DNA of 64,000 nt from NCBI GenBank assembly GCA_038380435.1, contig JAWZYU010000013.1, positions 60,786,946-60,850,945 on the forward strand. The letters are read 5' to 3'. Shown here one piece after another: positions 1 through 11,589 of this stretch. The translations under genes were made by a program, and so were the position numbers. Every line of letters begins with the position of its first letter. Position 1 is the first letter of the stretch. The DNA comes from Ryuthela nishihirai (taxonomy: Eukaryota; Arthropoda; Arachnida; Araneae; Heptathelidae). The notes under the pieces were generated by a model. The model made no database searches and was not told the DNA's origin. It saw only the letters and a program-made list of their open reading frames with translations.

Positions 1-634
1 CGACATGTCCTTCTGGGTGGGGCACTTTCAATGTCGAGCAGTGTATTCCATTTTAAGTTTATTAAAGAGAATCCATTTTATTTTTCCTGTTCCATTCTAA
101 TTTATTTAGAGTTGTTTTGTTTTGAAGAGCAGATCGGCTTTGGTTGAGTGAGGAGAAAGTGCAGTTAGTATTGTTTTGTATCCTTAGGTAGTAGGGAGAA
201 CAGAGCCCAAGCACATGGGTCAGAACAAAGGCAGGCTGCACTGGGACCTTATCTGAGAGCCCGGGAGAAACAACGGGGTAGTATAGTTTTTTAAATCCTG
301 CTAAAAACAAACATTGGGGCTATTAACCCTTCTATTTTGTTCTGCTATTCGTGGAACTTTGTTACATATGCTAGCGTCTCCAGATTTAACTTGTTTACTT
401 ATTTTTGGCCTATGACGTTTTCCGTTGGGTTTTATCTAATTTATGCTATGCTTTGGTTTTGCTAGTTGGTTAACAATGTTTCGCCTATTCAGCGGTGAAA
501 GTAGATTTTGTATCTTACCGGTTCTTTTTAAAGCATAGCTATGTGTGGAAAATCATGCACAGGCGGTAACTCAACTGAAATCATCTTACAGAGGTAATAA
601 AGTGACATGTATGGATGAAAGGGGAAAATACACA
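1..634. other. noncoding stretch, nothing recognised
   Basis: AT-rich sequence. The minus strand is open for 82 codons near the left edge, but the translation matches no family I know and has no splice or promoter context. I treat it as intergenic or intronic DNA. Confidence 0.5.
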
Positions 635-675
635 GAAATAGAAAATACTGGGACCGCCCCAGTATTTTCTATTTC
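635..675. repeat. perfect hairpin, 18-bp arms
   Basis: Arms 635-652 and 658-675 are exact reverse complements around a 5-nt loop. No following T-run or gene context suggests a terminator. It is one of many short palindromes in the window. Confidence 0.9.
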
Positions 676-1064
676 CCCCTATGTTTCCCGCTAATAGCGA
701 ATTATTTATTTATAGGAGATTTTAATATGAAATAAATAGTAATATATCTGAATACTTATCGATTACGTTATATTTGCGAATTTCGTCTTTATTACAAAAA
801 ATATGTATCGGTCTTTTAACTTAATGTTTTCAAATTGTTCCTATATTTTTATTTTTATTTTTTTTCAATCTAATGCTTTTAAATTTATTTTATTTCTTGA
901 AATGAAAAGCAAAATTTTAGAAAGAAAAATGAACTTTTATCTTATAATCACTCAACTTACATATTCTAAACTTAGGTGACATTTATTATAAACAAATTTA
1001 ACATTTTTTTAGAATGACATATCAGAGATTCAAAGTTATTTTTAAATAGAAGAATGTTTTCAAA
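676..1064. other. AT-rich noncoding stretch
   Basis: Long A/T runs and no coding potential in any frame. Nothing recognised. Confidence 0.5.
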
Positions 1065-1208
1065 GCTTTTGTTCAACTATCAGGGAAGTATTCACTCGTA
1101 GTTTAACGTCTATATCAAATACAGAGGAAATATTCTCTTGAGCAGGGTAGGATACGAATTCATCACCTCCTGAAACGATGTCGGGTGTTCTGATCTCTGA
1201 GCTACCGA
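1065..1208 (-). repeat. tRNA-derived SINE-like repeat (family 3), minus copy
   Basis: Read on the minus strand it starts with a tRNA-like A box (GGTAGCTCAGAGATCAGAAC) and has a degenerate B box around GAATTCGTATCCT. The tail, TTTGATATAGACGTTAAACT, is shared with the copy that starts at 1287 on the opposite strand. The two copies lie head to head. The tRNA origin is inferred from the boxes. Confidence 0.6.
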
Positions 1209-1286
1209 CAGCCGATCTAGACTTCCTCAAATTGATGTTATGAACTTTCCTGCCTATAGAACACAACTCCGTGTCTCTTGATCGGC

Positions 1287-1425
1287 GGCCGGTAGCTCAG
1301 CGGTCACAGCATCTGACATCTTCGTATTCCACCACACTGAAGACAGTTCTTCCCCTATATTTGATATTGGCGTTAAACTTAGAGTTAATACTTCTTTGAT
1401 AGTAACTTTTAAAGTTCATCAAGTG
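1287..1425 (+). repeat. tRNA-derived SINE-like repeat (family 3), plus copy
   Basis: Starts with GGCCGGTAGCTCAGCGGTCA, an A-box-like sequence. Its tail (TTTGATATTGGCGTTAAACT) matches the minus-strand copy just upstream. The B box is decayed. Confidence 0.6.
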
Positions 1426-2591
1426 TAATCAATGCCTACACGAGGTACCGGAATTTCGCCTCTGCGATATCAGAGACAATAGATGCAAAATTTTAGCTTC
1501 TCCAAATCCAAAATGCAGTAAGAAAAGAGTAACTTTTGCCAAAGTCACAAAATAAAGTTTTTTGCTCCTGCAAATAGCGTTGTTTTAACAGCCAATCATT
1601 GCTTTCCTCCTCTTTCGCCCCTCTGTCGATCGTTAAAGTTGTGGTACAATCAGAGAAGCGGCATATACTTTCTGCTTGAATCAAAATTTGACCTTATCAT
1701 GTAGGTATAGAGCATACTGTAAAATGCTTCCACTTAAATATAAGGAGACATTTTTTCGAGTTGTTTTGGTTATCCAATTTAGGCAAATTTTTTCGGGTAA
1801 CTCATGCTTTACTAATCTAGTAAAAAGATATCGTTACTTTGTCTTGCTACTGCTCTCATAACACCACCACATAATCTTTCAATAGTATCAATTTTCTGCA
1901 GTATTATAACAATTTACAAGCCTTACAACGGTATCACATTGCCTCGCAGTGACACTGCTACAGCTAGAATCCGGGTTCGAATCCTGGGTAGTGCCATAGC
2001 TGCTTGTACTATGCTGTCTTTGTATGAGAAGGTCTCTACAAGCTAAGAGTAGCTTCTAAGACTCTCATACAAAAATTACGTGGTCAGAAAAAAATCCTAA
2101 ATGTGCATGTTTTTGCATTTATAGTGATATTAAGCATAATTCCTATTTTTAAAATAAAGGGTATTATACTATATTTATATTGTAACAAAAGGTGTTAAGT
2201 TGTAACATAGGATCAATCCACATATATATTAAAAATTTAACATAAAAATGAAATTAATATTTTGCTTTACATAAGTATACATTAACTAAAATTGAAATTT
2301 ATGTGGTATCTAATAATATCTAATAATAATAATATATATCTAACAACAATTTGATAATTTTATCTAAGATCAAACATCTCCGGAGTTCATATTAGGGGTC
2401 CATGGTGCCATCTACGAAATAATTTCGTGCTTTTTATATGAAATATATTTTTCGAGATAAAAATATCCTTTAAAGAGAAGCAGTAGAGTTCCAAATTAAA
2501 ACTAAAGCGATTTCGTCATTTTTGTATGGTTGTTACTGCCTTGATATCAATAGGAAGACTAACTGTAAAAACTTTATTTCTCTATGGCAGG
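1426..2591. other. noncoding stretch with one tRNA-like B box
   Basis: Mostly AT-rich with no gene. At 1940-1998 there is a good internal promoter B box (GGGTTCGAATCC) in a tRNA-like context ending in GTAGTGCCA. There is no convincing A box or cloverleaf, so I read it as another SINE remnant rather than a working tRNA gene. Confidence 0.45.
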
Positions 2592-2815
2592 CAGCCTCCT
2601 GTCAGACCTCTATGGCAAGCAGCTGCTTGCCACAGAGGTCTGACAGGAGGCTGTCAGTAAATTTTGGCATTGAGAAAATCTGTAAGGACGGCAAGACCTC
2701 AACAGAAGGATAACACAAGAAAGAAAATATCTACGCCCTATCTGGTGCTCAAATCTCGGTCCCTCTGATCAGTAACCAAGCACACTAAGATGCGATCACC
2801 GGTCTTATCTCTCTC
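2592..2815 (-). repeat. tRNA-derived SINE (family 2), minus copy with expanded palindrome
   Basis: Shares its body with the SINE at 15955-16139, including the AGCAGCTGCTT core, the GGTCTGACAGGA block and a decayed tRNA-like head at the right end. The left 62 bp (2592-2653) form a palindrome of 31-bp arms with one mismatch and no loop. The other family copies have only the short palindromic core, so the long palindrome is peculiar to this copy. Confidence 0.7.
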
Positions 2816-2974
2816 ATAGCAATGTAAAAAAAAAGATCCGAAAATTATCCCTCAAACTCCTAGAAAAATAAAACATTTAATTGAAGTTTTCAATTTTGTT
2901 GAAAAAACATCTGTTCCACAATTCTTAATTGGAAAAAGAAGTCGCTTTTTTATGTGTCCCCATTTCTTGTGACA

Positions 2975-3180
2975 GTTGTGTTGTTTTTACTCTGACCAGC
3001 ACTGTTTTGCACACAATAGGCTAAATGGCCAGGTTAGAAGGACCTCTAGGGCTCAGAGAAGGTTGGGGGAAAGGTACCTACTGTATAGCTGTCAAGAGAC
3101 AGATGGTTACCTCTCATCAGGCCATGTAGCGTGTTCTTTGGAGTGCACAGCGTATTTTTCCTGCGACCACTGCGAGCTAC
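2975..3180 (-). repeat. SINE family 1 fragment (tail half), minus strand
   Basis: Matches the downstream half of the long SINE at 42488-42880 in reverse orientation: the block around GCACACAATAGGCTAAATGG, then GGCTCAGAGAAGGTTGGGGG. The tRNA-derived head is missing, so this is a truncated, diverged copy. Confidence 0.75.
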
Positions 3181-3227
3181 TGACGTGCGTTTTCCAGCTC
3201 CCAACTTTAGCTTAGAGTACGTTTTTT

Positions 3228-3455
3228 GCTATCACTTTGACCCAGTCGTCTGGCCATTACAATTTGACCTTTGTCAAACTCACTAACGTCTGCTGCATTT
3301 CCATCTGAAAAACAAGAATAACTCTGATTAACAGAGCTCAGTATTAGGTGTTATTCATACCGTTTCATGGTTTTCACACGCACTGTCGTTTACCTGCAGT
3401 TGCTTCAATTTGCATAATGACATGCTGGTCATAATGTTTTGGCTTTTCAGTGTAT
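3228..3455 (-). mobile_element. Tc1-like element, 5' end fragment
   Basis: Reading on the minus strand from the right edge there is a terminal repeat (ACACTGAAAAGCCAAAAC). Leader sequence follows, shared with the Tc1-like fragment at 41037 (GCAACTGCAGGTAAACGAC..), and then the start of the transposase region (..GAGTTTGACAAAGGTCAAAT). The rest of the transposase gene is absent. Confidence 0.7.
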
Positions 3456-3608
3456 ATAATATATAGCATATATATATATATATAGTATACCGTAATGGTC
3501 TTTATCTCGTTTTAAAAAAATACTCTATAAATATGCAAATCATGTTTCGAGCCTAAAACACATTATTTTTATGAACGTAATCCTGCCACCCTCTCAGATC
3601 TCTTACTG

Positions 3609-3668
3609 TGGCATATAAACTGACAGGCTCCTGTCAGACCTCTGTGGCAAGCAGCTGCTTGAGGGGGT
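3609..3668 (+). repeat. SINE family 2 fragment
   Basis: Reverse complement of the left ~60 bp of the SINE at 15955. It contains the AGCAGCTGCTT core and CAGGCTCCTGTCAGACCTCT, without the tRNA-like head. The hairpin core here is short, unlike the expanded palindrome at 2592-2653. Confidence 0.7.
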
Positions 3669-4453
3669 ATTTATTTTTTTTTATTTAATCATGCAAGTAA
3701 ATGTTCGTTGCTTAATTATTAATTTTTTTCTTTAATACGAATGCAACCTATATTCATTATTTTAATGCTAGAAATTACACTACTGATTTGTCATTCCCAT
3801 TAGACATTCCTCTAGGAATATAATTTTTAATATTTGCGTCTAAGTGATCACTAATGAATTCTCTTCATATCCGTGTCGGAAGAGCCTTAATTTCTCAATA
3901 TTTCACCCCTGGTGCCCGTATAATACGTTCTTTGGTTTAAGAATCGACCAAAGTTCGGTTATTCCTCTATCTATTAAATAAAATATTTCGAGTATTCATT
4001 TCCAAGGAGAAAGGAGATGCTTATAATTCGAGATTTTTTCGTTACCTCACGAATGTGTTAAATTTTTCACCCTGAAACTATTGGGACCAAAAGAAGGAAA
4101 TCATTTTAAAATCATGTCCTTGCCTTTCTCAACTTGGGTATAGTATATGTAGAACCCATAGTTCCCCGTATGAGGAAAGACTTAAAGCACTATTTAATAT
4201 TTTTCGTCAACACTATATCTAGAAACAAGCGAGTACTTTGCAAGTTTCTGACGACAATTTGAATTACAAACGCCTATAGAATACAATTAGCACAAGGGGG
4301 CGAACCCAAAGAAAAGCCTTCCGAAAGTGACTTAAAATTCGCTTCTTCAGCCAAATGTCGATATCGCGAGAATCTCTTCTGCGTTGTCTGTCTATGATCT
4401 CCCATTCATGACTTAGTGTTAGCTTTCAGGTGAAAGTACGGCTCAGCTCACCA
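3669..4453. other. noncoding stretch
   Basis: No recognisable gene, terminal repeat or SINE. The base composition is mildly richer in G and C after 4270, but the frames are interrupted. Confidence 0.45.
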
Positions 4454-4482
4454 TCTTGGATGGCAAACAGTGCCATCCAAGA
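4454..4482. repeat. perfect hairpin, 12-bp arms
   Basis: Arms 4454-4465 and 4471-4482 (TCTTGGATGGCA and its complement) flank a 5-nt loop. The sequence resembles the CATCTTGGATG motif of the modular repeats at 17.5-19 kb and 24.1-24.9 kb. Confidence 0.85.
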
Positions 4483-4644
4483 CATCTCCCCGAAGACAGC
4501 CTATGGAACATATACAGGATGATGGCGGCATCCCTCTATTTATGCCAGCTCGGGGAGCCAGACAACGTTCAAAACAAACCACATTCTCTAGTATCAAGAG
4601 GGTGGGGGAGAATTTCTCGATCTGTTTACATAAAGATTAATTCA

Positions 4645-4955
4645 TATCGAAGAAAAAAAATTATTTTAAACCTTCTTTACACCCAACACATCGTTTTTTC
4701 AATAGAATTTGTAAATACACATCCTTCTGCAGGAATTCATAATGCTACAGGTATAACGCAAATTAATTATTGCGTCTTTTATATTTTTTCATAGTTATAT
4801 ATTCACCGAAGAAAAAATTATTTCAAAATTTCTTTAACCCTCACATTGTTTTTCTTAAATCCAGTGTAAACGTATACCGTTCTTCAGGAATTCATAATGC
4901 TACGAGCATAACGCATATTAATTATTGAGTCTTTCATATTTCTCTCACCTTACAT
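4645..4955 (+). repeat. diverged tandem duplication, ~158-bp period
   Basis: Two units, about 4645-4795 and 4803-4955, share CGAAGAAAAAA near the start, CAGGAATTCATAATGCTAC in the middle and TTAATTATTG near the end. They differ at many positions, so the duplication is old. An open frame in the first unit is not conserved in the second. Confidence 0.8.
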
Positions 4956-5181
4956 TTTCACTCCACGAACAGGAGTTTATTTCGTAGTCGATGTGACATA
5001 ATGCCAGTATGTGCTTACGTTGTCTTTTTATTTTTGCAGAAAGGGGGAAAGAATTGTCCGCACTCGACCACCAAACCCATACTGATGACGTCACTCTGCA
5101 CCACGGGAGGAAAGCCATATGTGGAGGTCGACACCACACATAAGGGGTTTTTTTTATATCCCACCAGCGAATACGAGGTTT

Positions 5182-5291
5182 TTTCGATGAAGAACCCACA
5201 ATAAGTTTTATTGCACCTATAAAATTTATAGTGGATTTTTCGATTAGGACTCACTATAAGTTTTATTGTCCCCATAAAATATATAGTGGGT
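5182..5291 (+). repeat. tandem duplication, ~55-bp period
   Basis: Two adjacent units each contain ATAAGTTTTATTG followed by a CCATAAAAT/CTATAAAAT block and TATAGTGG. Each unit is weakly self-complementary, so open frames on both strands here are shadows of the repeat. Confidence 0.75.
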
Positions 5292-5529
5292 TGGAGGACA
5301 ACCCAACATACCTGCTGTATAACTACTTACGTTTGGCGAGAAATTCACCATCAATTTTAGTCTGGAGATCATGTGCACCTTTTAAAATCACATCAAAAAA
5401 TAATAATAATATATAAAATGTAATAAATCATAAAGCTCTCCCAGATGATATCAAATAGGTCTTTTTACAGAATAAGAATACACAGACTATTTTTCAATAA
5501 CTGATAATTTAGCAAAATGAACCAAAAAT

Positions 5530-7642
5530 TTTGAACTCCACAACTCATCAGATTCTCTTCTTGTTTTACACGTTAATATTAGAAATTTGAAAAAGAACTG
5601 GGAGACTCTTATTATACATATTGACGAACTCATTTAACTTTTAGACATCATTGTTCTTACTGAAACAAACTATAACATTTCTCAAAATAACATCTACCAT
5701 ATAAATAATTTTAATGTTACCAGTTTACATCCCGGCGACACTGGTGGTTGATAAATACAGGGTGTCCGGAAAAGATTGTACCTATTTCTTCTTTTTTTTT
5801 CTAGGTGACCAGTGTGTAGAGAGACATGTAACAAGTACTGATTGCAACTAGACTGCAAAAGTTTCACTTGAAATACCCGCCGTGCGCATGCGCACTATTT
5901 TTTCTAAATGGCGCCGACCAAACAACTGAGGGCGTTTTGTGTTGTAGAATATGCGAACTCCCACAACGGTGGATAGGTCACATTGGTCCTGATGATGAGG
6001 CGTTGCTAAGATGGCCGCCGAGGTCCCCAGACATCCCACCGTGCGATTTCTTCTTGTGGGGCTTCGTCAAGGACAGAGTCTGCCTCGAGATCTGGTGGAG
6101 CTGAGAAAGCAGATCATTGGAGCCTTGGCTGCTGTTACAGGAGACATGTTGATTCGAATATGGGAAGAATTGGACTATCGACTAGATATCTGTCCCATCT
6201 CGAAGGGTGCACATATTGAGTCTTTGTAAGGTATGCTAAAAAAATTTGGAGAGATTATCTTACTTTTATTGCAGAAAGCATCCTCATGTCACATCATGGG
6301 GCCAAGAATAATTTTTTTGAAAAAAGGTAAAATCTTTTCCAGATACCCTGTATATAACCAAAAAGCATTTTATACAGGGTATCTGGAAATAGCGAAAATT
6401 TTAACTGTAAACGCATTAACTTATCTATAATAATATATAATATCGAGAAAACCAAAATAAATTTGAAATTATTTTCATTTATATGCATATCACACAACTC
6501 AAATATTATCCCTTTTTTTAGAAAGCTTCTATTCATTGCTAAATAGAAACCTATCCTCAATTATCACGACTGGTGATTTTAATATTGATTGGTCAAATTC
6601 CGAAATATTTCACGTAGAAATACATAAAACTTTCCTGAATGAATTTGGATATATGCAAATCATACACAATTATACCAGAGAAGAAATACAGAAGACAATT
6701 CAATCCAGTCATGTATTGATCATATTTTATTAAAAAATGCACATAACAATACAATCACAAGTGTATGCACAAATGAAATATATGACCATTATATGGTTAT
6801 GGCAGTCACTAAGTGTAAACGATCACATAATAGTCATCACATACGTTATTCTGAAGATGAAAAGAGAAGAGATTGTTTTTGGAGGACTGTTAATTTCAAT
6901 GATAAAAATACAATACATAAACTAAGCAATCTAAATTGTTCTTCTCTACTTAATATAAATGAGCCGGGAGAACTTTACTCGAAAATTATTAATATATTTA
7001 ATGATTTTGATAACGATGTAGAATGTAAAAATATTCCTATAAATTGCAACAGACAAGATAAGGAAATGATCACTAGTAAAATAAAAAATCAAATAAAAAA
7101 AGAAACAAACTAAGGATATTACATGAAAATAGGAAAAACAACAATACACACAAAGACAATTTTGTAAATATGAGGAATAATGTTACTAAAATGATTAGAA
7201 ATTCCAAAAAGCAATATCAGAAATAATTGAGAAGCAAAAGGCAACATGAAAGTAACACGGAAACAACTAAATGATATCCTTGGTAATAAAACAAAGTGAA
7301 ATGAAGACACCAAAATTTTAAAACACATGGATAAAACTTTAACTACACTCCTCTTGCGAACAACGTGAACAATAATTTTGTAAATTCGATGAATAAATTA
7401 ATGGAAGAAAACGATTTTCATTATCAAGAAAAACAAAAATTAACGTATAATAAACAAAGCTTTTACCTTCCTAATATCACTGATGATGAGGTTGTTTGAA
7501 TAATTGATAGTTTGAGAAGACCATAAATCTACAGGAATAGATAGGAACATGTCCAACATTTAAAACAGTCTAAATTTTCATAATCTCCAGTGATAGCAAA
7601 ATTATTAAACTTAATATTTGATGCATCCTATACTCCAACTAA
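5530..7642 (+). pseudogene. Jockey/CR1-like non-LTR retrotransposon, EN and start of RT, broken
   Basis: Piece one (5530-5750) encodes the start of an apurinic-type endonuclease: NIRNLKKNWETL, then LDIIVLTETN. Piece two (about 6440-7640) resumes with HNSNIIPFF, the core motif ITTGDFNIDW and an IDHILLKNAH-like end reading DHYMVM. A linker and the start of the reverse transcriptase (SFYLPNITDDEVV, then SPVIAKLLNLIFDASYTPT) follow. Between the pieces sits a mariner-like element. The RT core is missing where the Tc1-like element begins. Stops and frameshifts occur throughout. Clade placement is by motif style and is only approximate. Confidence 0.75.
5758..6350 (+). mobile_element. mariner-like element, internally deleted, TIRs and TA target site
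   Basis: Terminal repeats begin CAGGGTGTCCGGAAAAGAT on the left and, inverted, CAGGGTATCTGGAAAAGAT on the right, each flanked by TA. Inside, one frame gives the transposase C-terminal signature RWPPRSPDIPPCDFFLWG. A shifted frame continues with LVELRKQIIGALAAVTGDML and ends KGAHIESL. Most of the N-terminal and central transposase is gone (593 bp remain). It landed in the endonuclease of a Jockey/CR1-like element. A further copy of the terminus (CAGGGTATCTGG) at 6375 suggests a second, truncated insertion. Confidence 0.85.
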
Positions 7643-7644
7643 AA

Positions 7645-8885
7645 TAATATCGTACCTGTGACATGCATACGCAATTCGCGTATGCATATCACAGGTACGA
7701 TGTCACCCACGATATGAGGTATATAAAGGGGAGAAGTACGATGTCGGCTATCACGTAGCAGTGTCACAGGCGCAGGTGAAACAGCTGTTGTGGTGTAATA
7801 GTTGACAATGTCAGATCTCAGTGACCTCCAAAGGGGAATGATCGTTGGTGAGCATCTTACAGGAGCTTCAGTAACCAGAACGGCAGAAATAGTAGGTGTA
7901 ATACGAGGAACTGTATCGAAGATTATAATACCTATCGAAAAGATCAGGGCATTGCCTCCAAACATGAAAATTGTGGACACCATACGAAATTGTCAGATAG
8001 GGATAGACGAGCATTGGCATGGATTGTACAACGGAAGCCAAAGACCATGGAACAGCAAATAGCAGCAGAGTTGAACATCAGTTGGAATGACCCCGTTTCT
8101 GTCATAACAGTTTGTCGGGAACTTCATCGTACCAGTATTTATGGCCGTGCTCCAATCCACAAGCCTCTGATTGCCAACATCAATGCAACAAAACGTATTA
8201 GGTGGTGCAGAGCACATAGAAACTGGATGTTAAAGACTGGCAACGTATCATCTGGTCTGATGAATCGTACTACACATTGTTTCTACCACTCGTAGAGTGT
8301 ATGTCTGGCGAAAACATGCAGAAGCATACCACCCCGACTTTTTGGTTCTGACTGTGAAGCATGGGAATGGATCCCTGATGTTGTGGGGTGCCATATCATG
8401 GCATTCCTTTAGGGGCATTAGTTATTCTTCAGGGCCGTGTCACATCCGCAACGTAGGAATAAATTCTCGGGGATCACAAGCACCGAATGTCGTGGGCATT
8501 GTTCCCTAATGACTATCCCTTGTTTCAAGCGGATAATGCACAAGTGCATTGTGCTAAACATGTCAAGTTGTCGTATACAGAGTAGGCTGATGAGGTACAG
8601 CATCTACCCTGGCCACCTCAATATTATTGAACATTTGTGGGAATATCTGGAGCGCATAGTCAGATCACACTTTCCACCTCCACCATCACTGGCACAGTTG
8701 GGTCATATTTTACAAGAAGAATAGCCCCACATTCCATTACCGTATGTGCATGACTTATATAAGTCTATTCTACTTCGAATTGCGTCTGTTCCAAACGCCC
8801 GAGGTGAGGCTACATCTTATTAATAAAATGTTCTCCACAAACAGTAACTGTTTCCATTATTTTGATAAACCGCTGTACTTATGAC
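7645..8885 (+). mobile_element. Tc1-like transposon, degenerate
   Basis: The right terminus read inward is TACAGCGGTTTATCAAAATA. The left terminus is damaged beside a 24-bp-arm palindrome (7649-7701). Size and content fit a Tc1 element. It lies directly against the truncated RT of the Jockey/CR1-like element, which it probably interrupted. Confidence 0.8.
7802..8790 (+). pseudogene. Tc1-like transposase pseudogene
   Basis: The N-terminal helix-turn-helix is visible (DLSDLQRGMIVGEHLTGASV). After frame shifts come NATKRIRWCRAHRNW, then VYVWRKHAEAYHPDF and LMLWGAISWHSFRG. The catalytic-domain motif ADNAQVHCAKHV is next, then the region around NIIEHLWEYLERIVRSHFP and the end near LLRIASVPNARG. 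The order and spacing match Tc1 transposases (~340 residues). At least four frame changes make it non-functional. The Tc1 DDE fold is known from the family; the motifs are seen here. Confidence 0.85.
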
Positions 8886-9903
8886 ACCTTAATTCAGAAT
8901 ATGCAGCCTAGTTTCCAAACAAGTTGTTTGCTGTGTTTAATTGTAGACAGGCAGAATTTTTTTTAGTGAAACACATTAAATCTGAGGATTTTATTAAATT
9001 TAGAAAGACTTATCCTTCATTTAATTCATATTGTTAATGCGTTTATGTTTCTGGATTGTAATGTAACATAAAACACGCCAGGAGTATTGCTTTTCCTGAA
9101 ATCAGATACATTTAGTTCCTAATAATATTAATAGTACTAGGAAAACGAGGCATACATCTGTCAACATTAGTTAATGTTGCATTGGTACACAATAAAAAAT
9201 GTCTTTTTGCGAGGTTTTTAAAATAATTATGTATTTTTACATTCTTTCAAAACTTTTATTAATATTTTTGGATATATAATCTGCGGAGTCACTCCAGACT
9301 GCCTCGAACAGTAAAACTGCTGTAGTTGCAAAAATGTTAAGGATATTTTAACATTTTTTTTCTGAAAGATGAAAAACACTCTTTGCTAAAAATATTCTCA
9401 AGGGAAAAGAGCTTTCTTTGAGAGATTTCTCGAAGCGTCAAAATGCCTTGCTGATGAGAAAATGTTATCAGCAATAAATGAGAGCCGTTGCTAATAATAT
9501 TTGTTACTGAGTATGATGAAAATATGTATCCTTGCCAAGAAAATATTTTTGGAAAATTGATATTACATAATATGTCCAACGCGCGAAAATGTTAAAGCCG
9601 ATTTTGAGACGTTATTATACCTAAAGGTTAAAAATGTTATTCGTTTAACACACCATTTAGCTCATTCCTGACTAACGGTTTACCGTAATTGACTTTTAAA
9701 CCAGCGGGCATGTCCCTGTGTATGTGTTTCTATGTTGTATGAGAAACCAGACCAAGCCCAAAAGAGCTTTTAGGTTATCTCCGTCCTTTTTGCAGGTGAG
9801 TAACTTCTCCTTTAAAAATAAGAAAAAAAGGGTATTATTTGCCATCATTGCCAAGGTAACCACATCTCTCAGGTGATTATTGAAAATATCGGTATACAAG
9901 TAC
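8886..9903. other. noncoding stretch
   Basis: AT-rich. The 80-codon minus-strand open frame near 9337-9579 resembles no family I know. No transposon ends seen. Confidence 0.45.
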
Positions 9904-10539
9904 CAGTAGAACTTCGATTAATCAGCTTGTACATGACTCGGGGTCTGTAAATGGTAGCTAGGTAGTCACTGGAAGGAGAGCTATGCACCAATACCCTGTG
10001 ATGATGCATAGAACCGGCAAGGCCTAGCACCTAATGTCCGACCCCGCCTTCTCGTGGTGCAGACCGTTAGTACCTTTCAAAAGAGATACTCTCTTGTGGA
10101 AGTGAACGGAAGGGTGCCAGATTAGTGTGGCCTACTCATCTGGACAACTATGGCTACTTTTCCTTTTTTTTTCTACCCTGCTGATTAGTGGTCAACCACA
10201 CAGGTTCCTAGTACTGACCATATAAACCGACTGGACAGATATATGGCTCTGAGCTTGATTATGGATCCTGATTTTGCTGCACTGGTGGGCTTCTGTAGAG
10301 TGAAAATCTTCCGCTGTGTTTTCTGTTTGTTTGTGGGTTGACAGCCCAAGTGAATAGATTCACAGGATATGTTTATCAGCTGATGGATAATCCTGAGCAG
10401 AGGTCATTGCAGGCACCTGAACTCTTTGCTTCTATTGGCATCGTCAAATTCTACATTGGAGGAAGTCTTCCAGTGTAGATGGCTTCAGCCGTTAGTGGTG
10501 GGGGAATGGGTCTTTGTCCCATGTCTGCGATTAGGGGGC

Positions 10540-11540
10540 TGTTTGATATTGTCGGCATTCCCTCTCTCAATAAACATAGTTTCTTTAAACATCCCACTAA
10601 CCATTTTTCTCTCCATAGGTAGTTGGAATGTGAGGACTCTGCACAGAGCTTTTTCTTTCGATGTACTCACACAAGAATTCCACCATTATAATTTAGATAT
10701 TCTCGGCTTGCAAGAGACCAGATGGACAGATAAAGGTCAGATTCTTAAAAATAATCTTAAATTTCTCTTTTCAGGGAGGGACGACAATAAGCATCACCAA
10801 GGCGTGGGTCTGCTTCTCAGCAGACACGCTAGCGATGCTCTTCTAGGATATGAGTGCATTAATGAAAGGTTTCTTACAGCAAAATTTCAGACAAGTGTTA
10901 AAGACTTGAATGTTATCTGCTGTTATGCCCCCACTGAGGATGCCGATGAGGATGAGAAGGATAGGTTTTATGAACAACTTCAAGATATTTTGAATTCTGT
11001 CAAGAAAGGAGATATTACCCTTGTTCTTGGTGACTTCAATGCCAAAGTTGGTACTAACTCTGACCTTTGGGGAGGAGTAATAGGCCCTTTTGGTATTGGT
11101 AGCTGCAATGGCAATGGGCAACGTCTCCTACAGGTAAGTAAACTCAATGGATTCAGAATAACTAACACTTATTACAAACACCGCGACATACATAAGTACA
11201 CATGAGTTTCACCTGATGGGCTGCATAAGAATATGATTGATTACATATTAATTAACAGCAAATGGGCTAGTTCTGTTAGGAATACCAGGTCATATAGGGG
11301 AGCTGAAATTGGATCTGACCATTACCTTGTTAAAAGTGTCTTGCAACTTAAACTTAAAAAGTGTTGTGCTAGGGTTAAAAAATTTACTTTTAAAACTGAA
11401 GCTCCAGTTATAGCCAAACCTTACCATGATAGGTTACTTAGTCATTATGACAGTCATGGTATGCTTACTACTGAAGTTGAGGAAGAATGGGATCATTTTA
11501 AACAGGATTTTTTGTGGGCACTAACAGTACTGTTTTAGGA
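10540..11540 (+). pseudogene. RTE copy 1 endonuclease region
   Basis: The AP-endonuclease fold is shown by GSWNVRTLHR, then LDILGLQETRW, LNVICCYAPTEDADEDE, LVLGDFNAKVGTNSDLWGG and NMIDYILINSKWASS. The first frame is 259 codons as counted from an upstream ATG. A TGG-to-TGA change at the conserved TWVSPDG position (11203) stops it, and the frame resumes at about 11233. EN nicks target DNA to prime reverse transcription. Confidence 0.9.
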
Positions 11541-11589
11541 AAAAAGGAGCAGAAGAGACAGAATTATCTGAGTGATAAGACACTTGAGC

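Noticed and set aside
62..310. 82-codon minus-strand open frame at the left edge
   Set aside because: No homology recognised, no splice context, not repeated elsewhere in the window.
1940..1998. Functional tRNA gene
   Set aside because: Only the B box is good; the A box and cloverleaf pairing are missing.
10843..11121. Antisense open frame repeated in RTE copies 1, 2 and 3
   Set aside because: It is a shadow opposite the endonuclease coding strand. Its conservation follows from the sense protein.
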